NCBI RefSeq assembly: GCF_020215645.1
Contig: NZ_CP084058.1
Span: 8,990,001 to 9,054,000, forward strand
DNA: 64,000 nt
From: Nonomuraea gerenzanensis
GTDB taxonomy: Bacteria > Actinomycetota > Actinomycetes > Streptosporangiales > Streptosporangiaceae
Direction: 5' to 3'
The first letter of the stretch is position 1; each line of letters begins with the position of its first letter. The position numbers and the translations under genes were made by a program. Below the pieces are notes generated by a model. That model saw only the letters and a list, made by a program, of their open reading frames with translations, searched no databases and was not told the DNA's origin. Positions 28,091 to 36,250 of this stretch are shown piece by piece.

Positions 28091-28111
28091 CATTCCCCGA
28101 TCCGGAGAATG
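28091..28111. promoter_or_regulatory. Inverted repeat upstream of glpF
   Basis: CATTCCCCG and CGGAGAATG form 9-bp arms with one mismatch around ATC, 30 bp upstream of the glpF start and 46 bp after the acetyltransferase stop. It could be an operator for the glycerol operon or a terminator of the upstream gene. It has no U-tract. Confidence 0.4.
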
Positions 28112-28156
28112 GACACGCAACGTGCTGCAAGGGTTGCGGAAAGTGACCGAGCGACC

Positions 28157-28603
28157 CTACAAGGGACGGCTGAACGTCACCAGGCTCGTGCCGGGCCCGT
28201 TGTAGCCGGGTATCGGCTCGCTCGTCTCGAACCCCATCCGGCGATGGAAGGCGAGGGAAGCGGCGTTGACCGGCGCCGTGATGGCCTTGACGACGCGCCG
28301 CCCGTCGGCACGGGCCAGCTCGAAGAACCGCTCGTACAGCAGGCGCCCCAGCCCGCCCTGCCGCGCCCCTGGCGCGACCCCGACGAAGTGGATGTACGCC
28401 TCATCCGGCAGCGAAGGAGACAGGATCCCGATCAGGAAACCCGCCGGCTCGCCGGAGGCCCCCTCGGCGATCAGGCTCGTCCGGTGGAAGTGGTCGAGGA
28501 AGAGCCTCGGCAGGGCGCCCTGGATCGGGCGGCCCCACCAGTCGTCGATCACGGCGGCGATGGCGTCGTAGTCGGCGGGCACGGCCGGGCGCAGCGCGTA
28601 CAC
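28157..28603 (-). CDS. GNAT family N-acetyltransferase
   Basis: A 148-residue single-domain GNAT. Motif A, 'VGVAPGARQGGLGRLLYERF', holds the acetyl-CoA pyrophosphate loop (Q/RxxGxG/A form), and motif B, 'NAASLAFHRRMGFE', follows. The start codon is GTG with a weak ribosome site. It begins 10 bp after the stop of the 38-residue gene upstream on the same strand, so the two are probably one transcript. Substrate unknown. Confidence 0.85.
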   Translation of the reverse strand: MYALRPAVPADYDAIAAVIDDWWGRPIQGALPRLFLDHFHRTSLIAEGASGEPAGFLIGILSPSLPDEAYIHFVGVAPGARQGGLGRLLYERFFELARADGRRVVKAITAPVNAASLAFHRRMGFETSEPIPGYNGPGTSLVTFSRPL

Positions 28604-28613
28604 GAAAGAGCTG

Positions 28614-28730
28614 CTAGTCCCAGTGAGGGGGACGGTTGTCGAGGTAGAAGGCGTCGCCGTCGGGCTCGCGCCACTCGCCCCAGCCGAGATCGGTGTCGTC
28701 GGCGGTCTGCTCAGGTAGAAAATCCTTCAC
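28614..28730 (-). CDS. 38-residue acidic microprotein
   Basis: An open frame from GTG 28730 encodes 38 residues with the striking segments 'DDTDLGWGEWREPDGD' and 'NRPPHWD' at the C-terminus. From memory, short actinomycete proteins with a D.TD.GWGE motif and a terminal RPPHW are conserved, but I cannot check this here. The composition is acidic and aromatic-rich, not like random high-GC frames. It lies 10 bp upstream of the GNAT gene on the same strand. Function unknown. There is no strong ribosome site, so the exact start is uncertain. Confidence 0.6.
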   Translation of the reverse strand: MKDFLPEQTADDTDLGWGEWREPDGDAFYLDNRPPHWD

Positions 28731-28850
28731 GAGGACATGCTACCCAGGCGTACAAACCGGCACCGAGCGTGTCCGCTGGACCAAGGACAGGCTGCGACCA
28801 CGGCGGTACGATGCGAAGGCAGGTGTCGCCTACCCCCCGTGAGGCTGCTC

Positions 28851-30959
28851 ATGGCCACCCCGACAGGCTGGCGGCGTGAAGGCAATCTGCCGGCGGAGCT
28901 GACCAGCTTCATCGGCCGGACCCGCCTCCTCGCCAACCTCAAACGACACCTCGGCGAGTCGCGGCTGGTGACCGTCACCGGCATCGGCGGCGTGGGCAAG
29001 TCGCGCACGGTGCTGCGGCTGGCGCACCAGGTGCGTTCCCACTATCCCGACGGCGTCTGGTTCGCCGACCTGGCCAGGCTGCAGGACGCGGGCATGGTCA
29101 GGCACACCATCGCCTCGGCCCTCGGCATCGCCGACCAGTCGTCGCGGGCGGAGTCGGAGTCGCTGTCGGAGTGGGTGGGCGAGCGCGACATGCTGCTCAT
29201 CATCGACACCTGCGAGCACCTCGTGCAGGGCTGCGCCGAGCTGGTGCACGAGCTGCTGGAAGCGGCCCCCAACCTGAAGGTGCTGGCCACCAGCCGCCAG
29301 TCGCTGCACCTGCCCTACGAGCACGTCGTGCCGGTGCCGCCGCTGCAGGTGCCCGGCGACGACCCGGCAGAGAGCCTGTTCACCAACGAGTCGGTGCAGC
29401 TCTTCGCGGCCAGGGCGGGCGCGAGCGTGCCCGACTTCGTGCTGGACGAGGACAACATCGCCCCGGTGGCCGAGCTGTGCCGCAGGCTCGACGGCATCCC
29501 CCTGGCCATCGAGCTGGCCGCGGTGCGGCTGCGGGCGCTGTCGGTGGAGCAGATCCTGGGGCTGCTGGCCGACCGGTTCAGCCTGCTGGCCGGCGCGAGC
29601 CGCACGGCCCTGCCGCGCCACCAGACGCTGCGCGCGGCCATCGGCTGGAGTCACGAGCTGTGCGAGCCGGCCGAGCGGCTGCTGTGGGCGCGGCTGTCGG
29701 TGTTCGCGGGCGACTTCGAGCTCGACGCGGCCCGGTTCGTCTGCTCCGACGGGCGCCTGCCGTCCGAGGACATCACCGACCTGGTCACCGGGCTGGTGGA
29801 GAAGTCGATCCTGCTGATCAGGAGCAACCACGCCGGCGTACGGTACAAACTGATCGACACCCTGGCCGAGTACGGCGAGGAGTGGCTCGACAAGCTCGGC
29901 CAGAAGGAGCAGATGGCCCAGCGGCACCTGGAGTACTACCTGAGCCTGGCCCAGCGCAGCGAGGACGCCTGGTCGGGGCCGCGGCAGATCTACTGGTTCG
30001 TCCGCATGCGCCAGGAGCACGACAACGTCCGCGTCGCGCTGGAGCACGCGCTCAAGTCGCCCGGCAAGTCGGTCCTCGCGCTGACCCTGCTGTCGTCGTT
30101 GTGGTTCATGTGGGTGTGCTGCGGTTTCGCCCGCGAGGGCCGCCTGTATCTGGAGCGGGCGCTGGAGGCCAACCCGACGTTCAGCAAGGAGCGCTGCAAG
30201 GCGCTGTGGGTGCTGTCCTATGTCAAGAGCGCGCAGGGCGACAGCGCGGGCGCGCTGGCGGCGGCCGAGACGTGCAGCACCGAGGCGGTCCGGGTGGGCG
30301 ACTCGCGGGCGGTCATCCTGGCCTCCAAGATGCAGGGCACGGCGGCGCTGCTGCAGGGCGACCTGCAGAAGGCCAGCGCGCTGCTCGGCGTGGCGATCGA
30401 GTTCAACACCGAGAACAGGGAGCTCAACCCCGGCCTGCTGCCCGCCATCGTCGAGCTGTCGATCGTCCTGACGACGCAGGGCGAGCTGTACGAGGCCGAG
30501 TCGCTGCTGCAGGACTGCCTTCAGGTGTGCAAGGAGCGCGGCGAGCTGTGGGTCAGCTCGCACGCGCAGTGGGCGCTGGCCAGCACCCGCATCGCGACCG
30601 GCAGGATCGACGACGCGCTGCAGAATGCCAGGGAGGCGCTGCGGATCAAGCGGCACTTCCACGACACGCTGGGCACGCTGATGGCGCTGGAGACGGCGGC
30701 GCGGATCTTCGTGCTGTCCGACCGGCTCTCGCTGGCCGCCCAGTTGCTGGGGGCGCTGCAGCAGAACTGGAAGACGGCCGGGCTGCCGCAGCTCGGCGCG
30801 CCCTGGATGACCGAGGAGCACAACGCGTGCATGCGGAGCTGCCGGCAGCGGATGGGCGAGCTGGCCTACAAGGACGCCTTCGAGGAGGGCGCCCGGCTCG
30901 ATCTCGATGAGGCGTCCGCGCTCGCGCTGGACGACCCGGACGCCCCCGACGAGAGCTGA
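28851..30959 (+). CDS. STAND (NB-ARC-like) ATPase with TPR repeats, no HTH
   Basis: A 702-residue signal-transduction ATPase of the AfsR/LuxR-associated type. The NTPase domain has Walker A 'GIGGVGKS' (44-51), Walker B-like 'LLIIDTCEHL', 'ATSRQSL' and 'GIPLAIELAAVRLRALSVEQ' (the GxP/winged-helix region). Alpha-helical TPR-like repeats fill residues about 370-690. The common C-terminal LuxR or N-terminal SARP DNA-binding domain of such proteins is absent, and the protein ends in an acidic tail. It may act by protein contact or through an unlinked regulator. The terpene synthase gene converges 14 bp downstream. Confidence 0.85.
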   Translation: MATPTGWRREGNLPAELTSFIGRTRLLANLKRHLGESRLVTVTGIGGVGKSRTVLRLAHQVRSHYPDGVWFADLARLQDAGMVRHTIASALGIADQSSRAESESLSEWVGERDMLLIIDTCEHLVQGCAELVHELLEAAPNLKVLATSRQSLHLPYEHVVPVPPLQVPGDDPAESLFTNESVQLFAARAGASVPDFVLDEDNIAPVAELCRRLDGIPLAIELAAVRLRALSVEQILGLLADRFSLLAGASRTALPRHQTLRAAIGWSHELCEPAERLLWARLSVFAGDFELDAARFVCSDGRLPSEDITDLVTGLVEKSILLIRSNHAGVRYKLIDTLAEYGEEWLDKLGQKEQMAQRHLEYYLSLAQRSEDAWSGPRQIYWFVRMRQEHDNVRVALEHALKSPGKSVLALTLLSSLWFMWVCCGFAREGRLYLERALEANPTFSKERCKALWVLSYVKSAQGDSAGALAAAETCSTEAVRVGDSRAVILASKMQGTAALLQGDLQKASALLGVAIEFNTENRELNPGLLPAIVELSIVLTTQGELYEAESLLQDCLQVCKERGELWVSSHAQWALASTRIATGRIDDALQNAREALRIKRHFHDTLGTLMALETAARIFVLSDRLSLAAQLLGALQQNWKTAGLPQLGAPWMTEEHNACMRSCRQRMGELAYKDAFEEGARLDLDEASALALDDPDAPDES

Positions 30960-30972
30960 GGTTGCGGGACCG

Positions 30973-32019
30973 TTAGACGGCCTGCGGCCACTGGGTGCCG
31001 TCAGGCCAGGCGTGCACGTAACGCGCACTGCCGAGGGAGAACTCTATGTGGCCTCGCACCCAGTGCTCGAGACCTCGTACGTACTTGCGGACCGGGAGAG
31101 GGGCCCACTGTTCGAGTGCCGCGCGCCTGTCGATGAAGGCGGCGATGGCGTCGTTGTGCATCTGCGCGACCTCGCGCAGCGCGTCCTGGAGGTTGAGGCA
31201 CTTGTGCGTGGCCAGCACCGTGACCAGGTTGTGCCTGGCCTTGTCGTTGCCGCGTTCCTTGGCGTACGACAGCAGGTCGTTGTCCCAGCCGATGAGGTCG
31301 CACGCCAGGTCGGAGAGTGTGCGGACGTCGGGGTGGTGCCATTCCTCGGCCTCCAGCCGGTAGCCGCCGCCCGCGTCGATGAGGGCGAAGCAGGTGTAGG
31401 TGGCTCCGGTGATGCGGCGCATGAGGACGTAGTCCTCGGGTGTCGGGATGAGATCGACTTCGCGATTGGCTGCCTCCCAGATCTGGGCGAACAGGTATTC
31501 CTTCACCGTGATGCGCCACCGGTCCACCTGGGCGGGGGTGGCGTACTCCGAGATGCGGCGCAGCAGCTCGTTGAGTGCGAGGCCGAAGGGGTCGTCGGCG
31601 TCGGGGTGCCGGCGTCCGTCGAGGATCTCGAGGAGCGGCGGGAGGGCGCGGGCGAGTGCGGAGGCCCGGTGCCCCATGAGCTCGCCCTCGCAGAACGCGT
31701 CGTCGAAGGCGAACAGCCAGTTGTACCAGTCGTTGATCAGCCGGAGGCTGTCACGTGACACGGTGGGGTTGGTCCGTGCCGCGAGCAGGCCGATCTTGGA
31801 GCGCCGGAAGTGCTCGATGGTGTCGGCGCCTTTGAGCATGTTGGAGGCGGCCAGCCATGCGTGGCTCTCCGCGTCGACCTCCGAGGCATGATCGTTGACC
31901 TCACTCGGGAACGGACATGGCAACGGAGGGATGTGGAGCGGTCGCCTACTGAAGGAGTGCGCAGAAGTAGCCACGCCCCCAGCATGACTATCGAGTGTTC
32001 GAAAGGCCACACTCGGCAA
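30973..32019 (-). CDS. Class I terpene synthase
   Basis: A 348-residue soluble cyclase. The aspartate-rich motif is 'FAFDDAFCE' (Asp106, Asp107, Glu111) and the NSE triad 'NDLLSYAKE' (Asn247, Ser251, Glu255); 'LMRRITGATY' supplies the pyrophosphate-sensor Arg about 46 residues before NSE, and 'SARY' near the C-terminus matches the conserved RY pair. Such enzymes cyclise farnesyl or geranylgeranyl diphosphate. The product cannot be predicted by eye. No prenyl transferase or P450 is adjacent. TTG 32019 with AAAGGG upstream is my start; GTG 32010 is an alternative. The upstream region is unusually AT-rich. Confidence 0.9.
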   Translation of the reverse strand: MPSVAFRTLDSHAGGVATSAHSFSRRPLHIPPLPCPFPSEVNDHASEVDAESHAWLAASNMLKGADTIEHFRRSKIGLLAARTNPTVSRDSLRLINDWYNWLFAFDDAFCEGELMGHRASALARALPPLLEILDGRRHPDADDPFGLALNELLRRISEYATPAQVDRWRITVKEYLFAQIWEAANREVDLIPTPEDYVLMRRITGATYTCFALIDAGGGYRLEAEEWHHPDVRTLSDLACDLIGWDNDLLSYAKERGNDKARHNLVTVLATHKCLNLQDALREVAQMHNDAIAAFIDRRAALEQWAPLPVRKYVRGLEHWVRGHIEFSLGSARYVHAWPDGTQWPQAV

Positions 32020-32047
32020 CTTCGAGCCCTTTAATGCTTATTTCATA

Positions 32048-32449
32048 CTATGAATCTCTTTGCTCGAACCATTGGATAAACTGGTCATTCGCGAACATTC
32101 GCGCGGTCTCCACCGCGGAAGGCCGACCTCCGTCCGGATCGGCTCCGGCGTCCAGCAGCGCTCTGACCACGGCAGACTCCTTCTTGAAGACCGCGCCGTC
32201 GAGCGGCGTATGCCCACGGTCGTTGGCACGATCCGGATCAGCGCCGCTTGTTACAAGCATGCGTACGGTCTCGGCGTGACCGTAATAAGCCGCCGGCATC
32301 AGCAAAGTGTCACCTTTGCCGTTGGTCAGACCGACCGGCACCGCGGCTCCCACGTGGGCCGGCAGCGCCTCCGTCCCTCCCGCTCCGGCCAGGCCGAACA
32401 GCTTCGTGGCGGACTCCTCGAACTCCGCCTCCCCGTCCATGTTGCCCAT
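32048..32449 (-). CDS. Ankyrin repeat protein
   Basis: A 133-residue cytoplasmic protein with about three ankyrin repeats: 'GDTLLMPAAYYGHAETVRML' then 'TSGADPDRANDRGHTPLDGA' and 'AVVRALLDAGADPDGGRPSA'. The family usually mediates protein contacts. Start ATG follows GAGGGC at 5 bases. It precedes the terpene synthase on the same strand by 28 bp, so co-transcription is possible although an AT-rich promoter-like stretch lies between. Confidence 0.85.
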   Translation of the reverse strand: MGNMDGEAEFEESATKLFGLAGAGGTEALPAHVGAAVPVGLTNGKGDTLLMPAAYYGHAETVRMLVTSGADPDRANDRGHTPLDGAVFKKESAVVRALLDAGADPDGGRPSAVETARMFANDQFIQWFEQRDS

Positions 32450-32536
32450 TGTGCCCTCGATAGGGTGCCGTGCACGGAATCGATCCGACCCGCCGTAGGT
32501 TCTGGTGAAGAGTACCTAGGGAAAGGCTGTTCAACC

Positions 32537-33436
32537 GTGTTCGACCCGAAGGATCTCTACGAGCTCGCAGACGACGCGCCCGAGCTTGCCGATCCGGTGT
32601 TGCTGTACCACTTCGACGGCTTCGTCGACGCGGGCTCGGCCGGACGGCTCGCGGTGGGCCACCTGCTGGCCGAGCTGGAGCACCGGGTCGTGGCGACGTT
32701 CGACGTGGACCGGCTGCTGGACTACCGGTCGCGGCGACCCATCATGACGTTCGACACCGACCGGTGGGTGGAGTGCGAGAGCCCCGAGCTGGCCGTCCAT
32801 GTCGCCAAGGACGCCACGGGGACGCAGTTCCTGGTGATGAGCGGGCCCGAGCCCGACCGTGAGTGGGAGTTGTTCACCAAGGCGGTGGCCGCGCTGGTGA
32901 CGGAGCTGAAGGTGAGCAAGCTGGTGACACTGCACGGCATCCCGATGGCGGTGCCGCACACCCGCCCGCTCGGCATCACGATGCACGCCAGCAGGCCGGA
33001 GCTGATGAACGCGCAGACCAGCGCGTTCGGGCGGGTCCAGGTCCCCGGCAGCGTCGCCGCGCTGCTGGAGCTGCGCCTCGGCGCGCAGGGCCACGACGCG
33101 CTGGGCTACGCGGTGCACGTGCCGCACTACCTGTCGCAGGCGGAGTACCCGACCGCCGCGGTGAGCGGGCTGGAGGCCGTGACGCGGGGCACGGGGCTGG
33201 TGTTCCCGATGGACGCGCTGCGTGAGGCTGCCCGGCGGACGACGACGGAGATCGAGGAGCAGATCCGCGCCTCCAGCGAGCTGTCCACCGCGATCAGCGG
33301 GCTGGAGCAGCAGTACGACGCGTTCGCCGGGGGCGCGGAGCGCGAGAACCTGATGGCCGAGACCACCCCCATGCCCACAGGCGACGAGCTCGCCGCCCAG
33401 TTCGAGCGCTTCCTGGCCGAGCGCGACGACGAGTAG
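32537..33436 (+). CDS. PAC2 family protein
   Basis: A 299-residue member of the PAC2 (proteasome assembly chaperone 2-like) family, conserved in actinobacteria (Rv2125-like). The core includes 'VLLYHFDGFVDAGSAGRLAV', 'ATFDVDRLLDYRSRRPIMTF' and 'LHGIPMAVPHTRPLGITMHA'; a helical C-terminus 'EIEEQIRASSELSTAISGLE' follows. Its role in bacteria is not established. I use GTG 32537 with AAGG upstream; the long frame before it overlaps the ankyrin gene on the other strand. It is divergent from the ankyrin gene. Confidence 0.88.
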   Translation: MFDPKDLYELADDAPELADPVLLYHFDGFVDAGSAGRLAVGHLLAELEHRVVATFDVDRLLDYRSRRPIMTFDTDRWVECESPELAVHVAKDATGTQFLVMSGPEPDREWELFTKAVAALVTELKVSKLVTLHGIPMAVPHTRPLGITMHASRPELMNAQTSAFGRVQVPGSVAALLELRLGAQGHDALGYAVHVPHYLSQAEYPTAAVSGLEAVTRGTGLVFPMDALREAARRTTTEIEEQIRASSELSTAISGLEQQYDAFAGGAERENLMAETTPMPTGDELAAQFERFLAERDDE

Positions 33437-33463
33437 CCCGGCACCCCCCGATACGCTGGGCCG

Positions 33464-34507
33464 ATGAGTGAGATCCGCGTCGGCCTCGTCGGTTACGGCA
33501 CCGCTGGGGCGTACTTCCACGCCCCGCTGATCCACGCCACGCCCGGCCTGTCCCTGGTGGCCGTCGTCACCGGGAATCCCGATCGCCAGGCCGAGGTGGC
33601 CGGCCGCTACGGCGCGGCGGCGGTGACCGACGTGCGGGAGCTGTTCGAGCGGTGCGACCTCGTCGTGGTCGCCTCGCCCAACAGGACGCACGTGGCCACG
33701 GCCACCGCCGCCCTGACCGCCGGCCTGCCCGTCGTCGTCGACAAGCCGCTGGCCAGGACCGCCGAGGAGGGCCGCGAGCTGGTCCGGCTGGCCAAGGAGC
33801 GCGGGGTCCTGCTCACCGTGTTCCAGAACCGGCGCTGGGACGGCGACTTCCGCACCGTGCGGCGGCTGGCCGGCGAGGGCCGGCTGGGCGAGGTGCTGCG
33901 CCTGGAGTCGAGGTTCGAGCGGTGGCGCCCGGTGCCGAAGGGCGGCTGGCGGGAGAGCGGCGGCCCCGAGGAGGTCGGCGGCCTGCTCTACGACCTGGGC
34001 AGTCACCTCGTCGACCAGGCGATGCAGCTGCTCGGGCCGGTGCGCGAGGTCTACTGCGAGAGCGACGTCAGGCGGGCGGGCGTCTCGGCCGACGACGACA
34101 CCTTCATCGCGCTCACCCACGCGGGCGGCGCCCGGTCGCACCTGTGGGCCAGCTCGATGGCCGCGCGGCTCGGCCCCCGCTTCCGGGTGCTGGGCTCGGC
34201 CGCCGCGTTCGTGAAGTACGGGATGGACGTGCAGGAGGAGCGGCTCAGGGCGGGGATGACGCCCGACTCGCCCGGGTTCGGCGACGACGAGGAGGAGCGC
34301 TGGGGCGTGCTCGGCACGGAGGACGACCGGGAGATCGTCCGCACCGAGCCGGGGGCCTACCTCGACTTCTACCGGGGCGTGGCGGCGGCGCTGCGCGAGG
34401 GCGCGGCGCCGCCGGTGGCCCCGGAGAGCGCGGTGGACGCGCTGGCGGTCATCGAGGCGGCCCGCCTGTCCGCGACCGAGCGGATCGTCGTCCGCCTGGA
34501 CGCGTAG
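33464..34507 (+). CDS. Gfo/Idh/MocA family oxidoreductase
   Basis: A 347-residue NAD(P)-dependent oxidoreductase. The Rossmann motif is 'VGLVGYGTAGAYFHAPLI'; 'DKPLARTAEEGRELVRLA' is the family's E/DKP motif with the catalytic Lys, and 'VFQNRRWDGDF' matches the scyllo-inositol/biliverdin-like subgroup that starts 'VGL.GYG.AG..FHAPL'. The C-terminal alpha/beta domain starts near residue 130. Substrate is probably a polyol or sugar. It follows the PAC2 gene by 27 bp and may be co-transcribed. Confidence 0.9.
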   Translation: MSEIRVGLVGYGTAGAYFHAPLIHATPGLSLVAVVTGNPDRQAEVAGRYGAAAVTDVRELFERCDLVVVASPNRTHVATATAALTAGLPVVVDKPLARTAEEGRELVRLAKERGVLLTVFQNRRWDGDFRTVRRLAGEGRLGEVLRLESRFERWRPVPKGGWRESGGPEEVGGLLYDLGSHLVDQAMQLLGPVREVYCESDVRRAGVSADDDTFIALTHAGGARSHLWASSMAARLGPRFRVLGSAAAFVKYGMDVQEERLRAGMTPDSPGFGDDEEERWGVLGTEDDREIVRTEPGAYLDFYRGVAAALREGAAPPVAPESAVDALAVIEAARLSATERIVVRLDA

Positions 34508-34521
34508 CGATCCCGGGGCGG

Positions 34522-35313
34522 TCAGCCGCGCAGGCGGGCGCGCATCGCGGCCGTGTCCTCCTCCGTCCAGCCGTTCTGGCGCAGCCAGCCCAGCGGCCCG
34601 CCGAAGCGGTCGTCGAGCACACCGAGGAACTGCTCGATGTAACGCGCCCTGGGCAAGTGGTCGTCGGCCGGGCGCGAGTCGAGGTCGCCCCGGTAGGTCT
34701 CGCTGGAGCGCAGCCGCTTGAGAATCAGCTCCAGCCGCTCCCCCGTGGCCACGTAGTCCTCGACGATCGCCTCCCGGGTCACCCCGGCCAGCTCCAGCGC
34801 CATCGCCGACAGCACCCCGGTGCGGTCCTTGCCCGCCGCGCAGTGCACCAGCGAGGCGCCGTCGCTCAGCGCCATCGCCCGCAGCGCCGCCACCACGGAG
34901 TCGGGCCGGTCACGCAGGTAGCCGAAGTAGAAGCCGGTCACCCGCAGCTCCTCGTCCACCACCCGCTCGGCCCAGGGCAGCACCCGGTCGCCGTCGATGG
35001 TGTCGGCCTCCACGTCGGTGTGCCGGCCGCCCTCCGCGAACAGCGTCAGGTGGTGGTGGCGCACCTCGGGCACCCGGGTCAGCGGCCCCGGCCCCTCCAG
35101 CGACACCTCCGCGGTGGAGCGCAGGTCCACCACGTGCCGCAGCCTCAGCTCGCCCACCAGCAGCTCCACGTCGGCGGGCGTGAGCCCCTGCAGGTTGTCG
35201 GCGCGGAAGATCTGCCCATGACGGGTGCGGCCACCGTCACGAGTAGGCAGTCCGCCCAGGTCACGCGCGTTGACCGCGCCTTCCAGATCGATCCACCTCG
35301 TCATCTCGCTCAT
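34522..35313 (-). CDS. Tyrosine-protein phosphatase (Y_phosphatase3/MptpB-like)
   Basis: A 263-residue phosphatase. The P-loop 'HCAAGKDRTG' gives Cys158 as nucleophile with the CX5R arrangement, in the lipid- and tyrosine-phosphatase form (AAGKDRTG) known from mycobacterial PtpB. The N-terminal 'GAVNARDLGGLPTRDGG' and 'IFRADNLQGLTPADVELL' are signature segments of Y_phosphatase3. Cytoplasmic or possibly released; no signal peptide. It is divergent from the membrane protein at 35378 and convergent with the oxidoreductase. Confidence 0.9.
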   Translation of the reverse strand: MSEMTRWIDLEGAVNARDLGGLPTRDGGRTRHGQIFRADNLQGLTPADVELLVGELRLRHVVDLRSTAEVSLEGPGPLTRVPEVRHHHLTLFAEGGRHTDVEADTIDGDRVLPWAERVVDEELRVTGFYFGYLRDRPDSVVAALRAMALSDGASLVHCAAGKDRTGVLSAMALELAGVTREAIVEDYVATGERLELILKRLRSSETYRGDLDSRPADDHLPRARYIEQFLGVLDDRFGGPLGWLRQNGWTEEDTAAMRARLRG

Positions 35314-35377
35314 TATTACGACCCTATATGTCCCTCAAATATGAGCGGATCCGTGGTTCATAACGCAGCATGAACGT

Positions 35378-36250
35378 ATGGATCCACGAGCTCTGCCTCC
35401 ACGGCTGGTGATCGATCCATCGCTGCACCCGGAGATCTCGGTCGAGCTGCGGTCGAGTCCGCACATTCTCCGCATGGCTCGGTCGGGCGCGCGAATGGAC
35501 ACGACACGCAACCCCGCCCTGCTCTTCGTCCTGCCGGCCTTCCTGATGCTCATCATGTTCATGGGTGGCCCGGAGTACGTCTTCGTCGCGAGCATGGGAG
35601 TCGGCCTCATCGTCCTGATCAGGTGGATGGCGATGGACAGCACCTATCGATCCACCAAGCGAAGACTCCGCCTGGCCAAGGAGCACGCCAACCAGTACAT
35701 CCTCCCTGAGGACCTCGACTACCCCTGCCAGCAGCTCCTGCGCCGCGCGCAGAACGCGGTCGAGGCGATCATGGGCTCGGCGGTGCACAAGGCGGGCCTG
35801 ATCGACAGCATCGAGAACCAGGTGTCGCTGCCGGAGGAGATCTGGCAGATCGCCACCCGGCTGCGCAAACTGTCGTCGATGCACGCCGAGCACGGGAAGA
35901 TCATCCCCCGGGAGCTGCCGCCGGGCATGGAGGACGCGTTCAAGCCGTACACCAGCGCGCTCGACGCCGCCTGGACGTCGCTGTCCCAGCGCGTACGTTA
36001 CCTGGAGAAGTACGCCAAACAGGTGCTCAAGGCGGACAAGGTCTACCACGCCCACACCCGGCTGGAGAAGCTGGCCGCCAAGACGCCGGAGTACCAGCAG
36101 CTCATCGCCGAGACCGTGCGCGACGAGCTGGCCCACGAGCGCATCAGGGAGCTGTCCGACCAGGCCGCGCACGTGCGCAAGCTGTTCGAGGAGAGCATTC
36201 TCCAGGCCAGGCAGGCGGCCGGGGAGCTGTTGCGCTCGCCGCTCACGTAG
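35378..36250 (+). CDS. Membrane protein with coiled-coil cytoplasmic domain, unknown function
   Basis: A 290-residue protein I do not recognise. Two closely spaced membrane helices ('ALLFVLPAFLMLIMFMGG' and 'VFVASMGVGLIVLIRWMAM') lie at about 47-85, followed by a 200-residue, charged, mostly helical cytoplasmic domain with coiled-coil character near 'LSQRVRYLEKYAKQVLKADK' and 'RIRELSDQAAHVRKLFEESI'. The arrangement suggests an anchored scaffold or signalling partner. Its 3' end overlaps the convergent STAND gene by 8 bp. Start context is weak. Confidence 0.7.
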   Translation: MDPRALPPRLVIDPSLHPEISVELRSSPHILRMARSGARMDTTRNPALLFVLPAFLMLIMFMGGPEYVFVASMGVGLIVLIRWMAMDSTYRSTKRRLRLAKEHANQYILPEDLDYPCQQLLRRAQNAVEAIMGSAVHKAGLIDSIENQVSLPEEIWQIATRLRKLSSMHAEHGKIIPRELPPGMEDAFKPYTSALDAAWTSLSQRVRYLEKYAKQVLKADKVYHAHTRLEKLAAKTPEYQQLIAETVRDELAHERIRELSDQAAHVRKLFEESILQARQAAGELLRSPLT

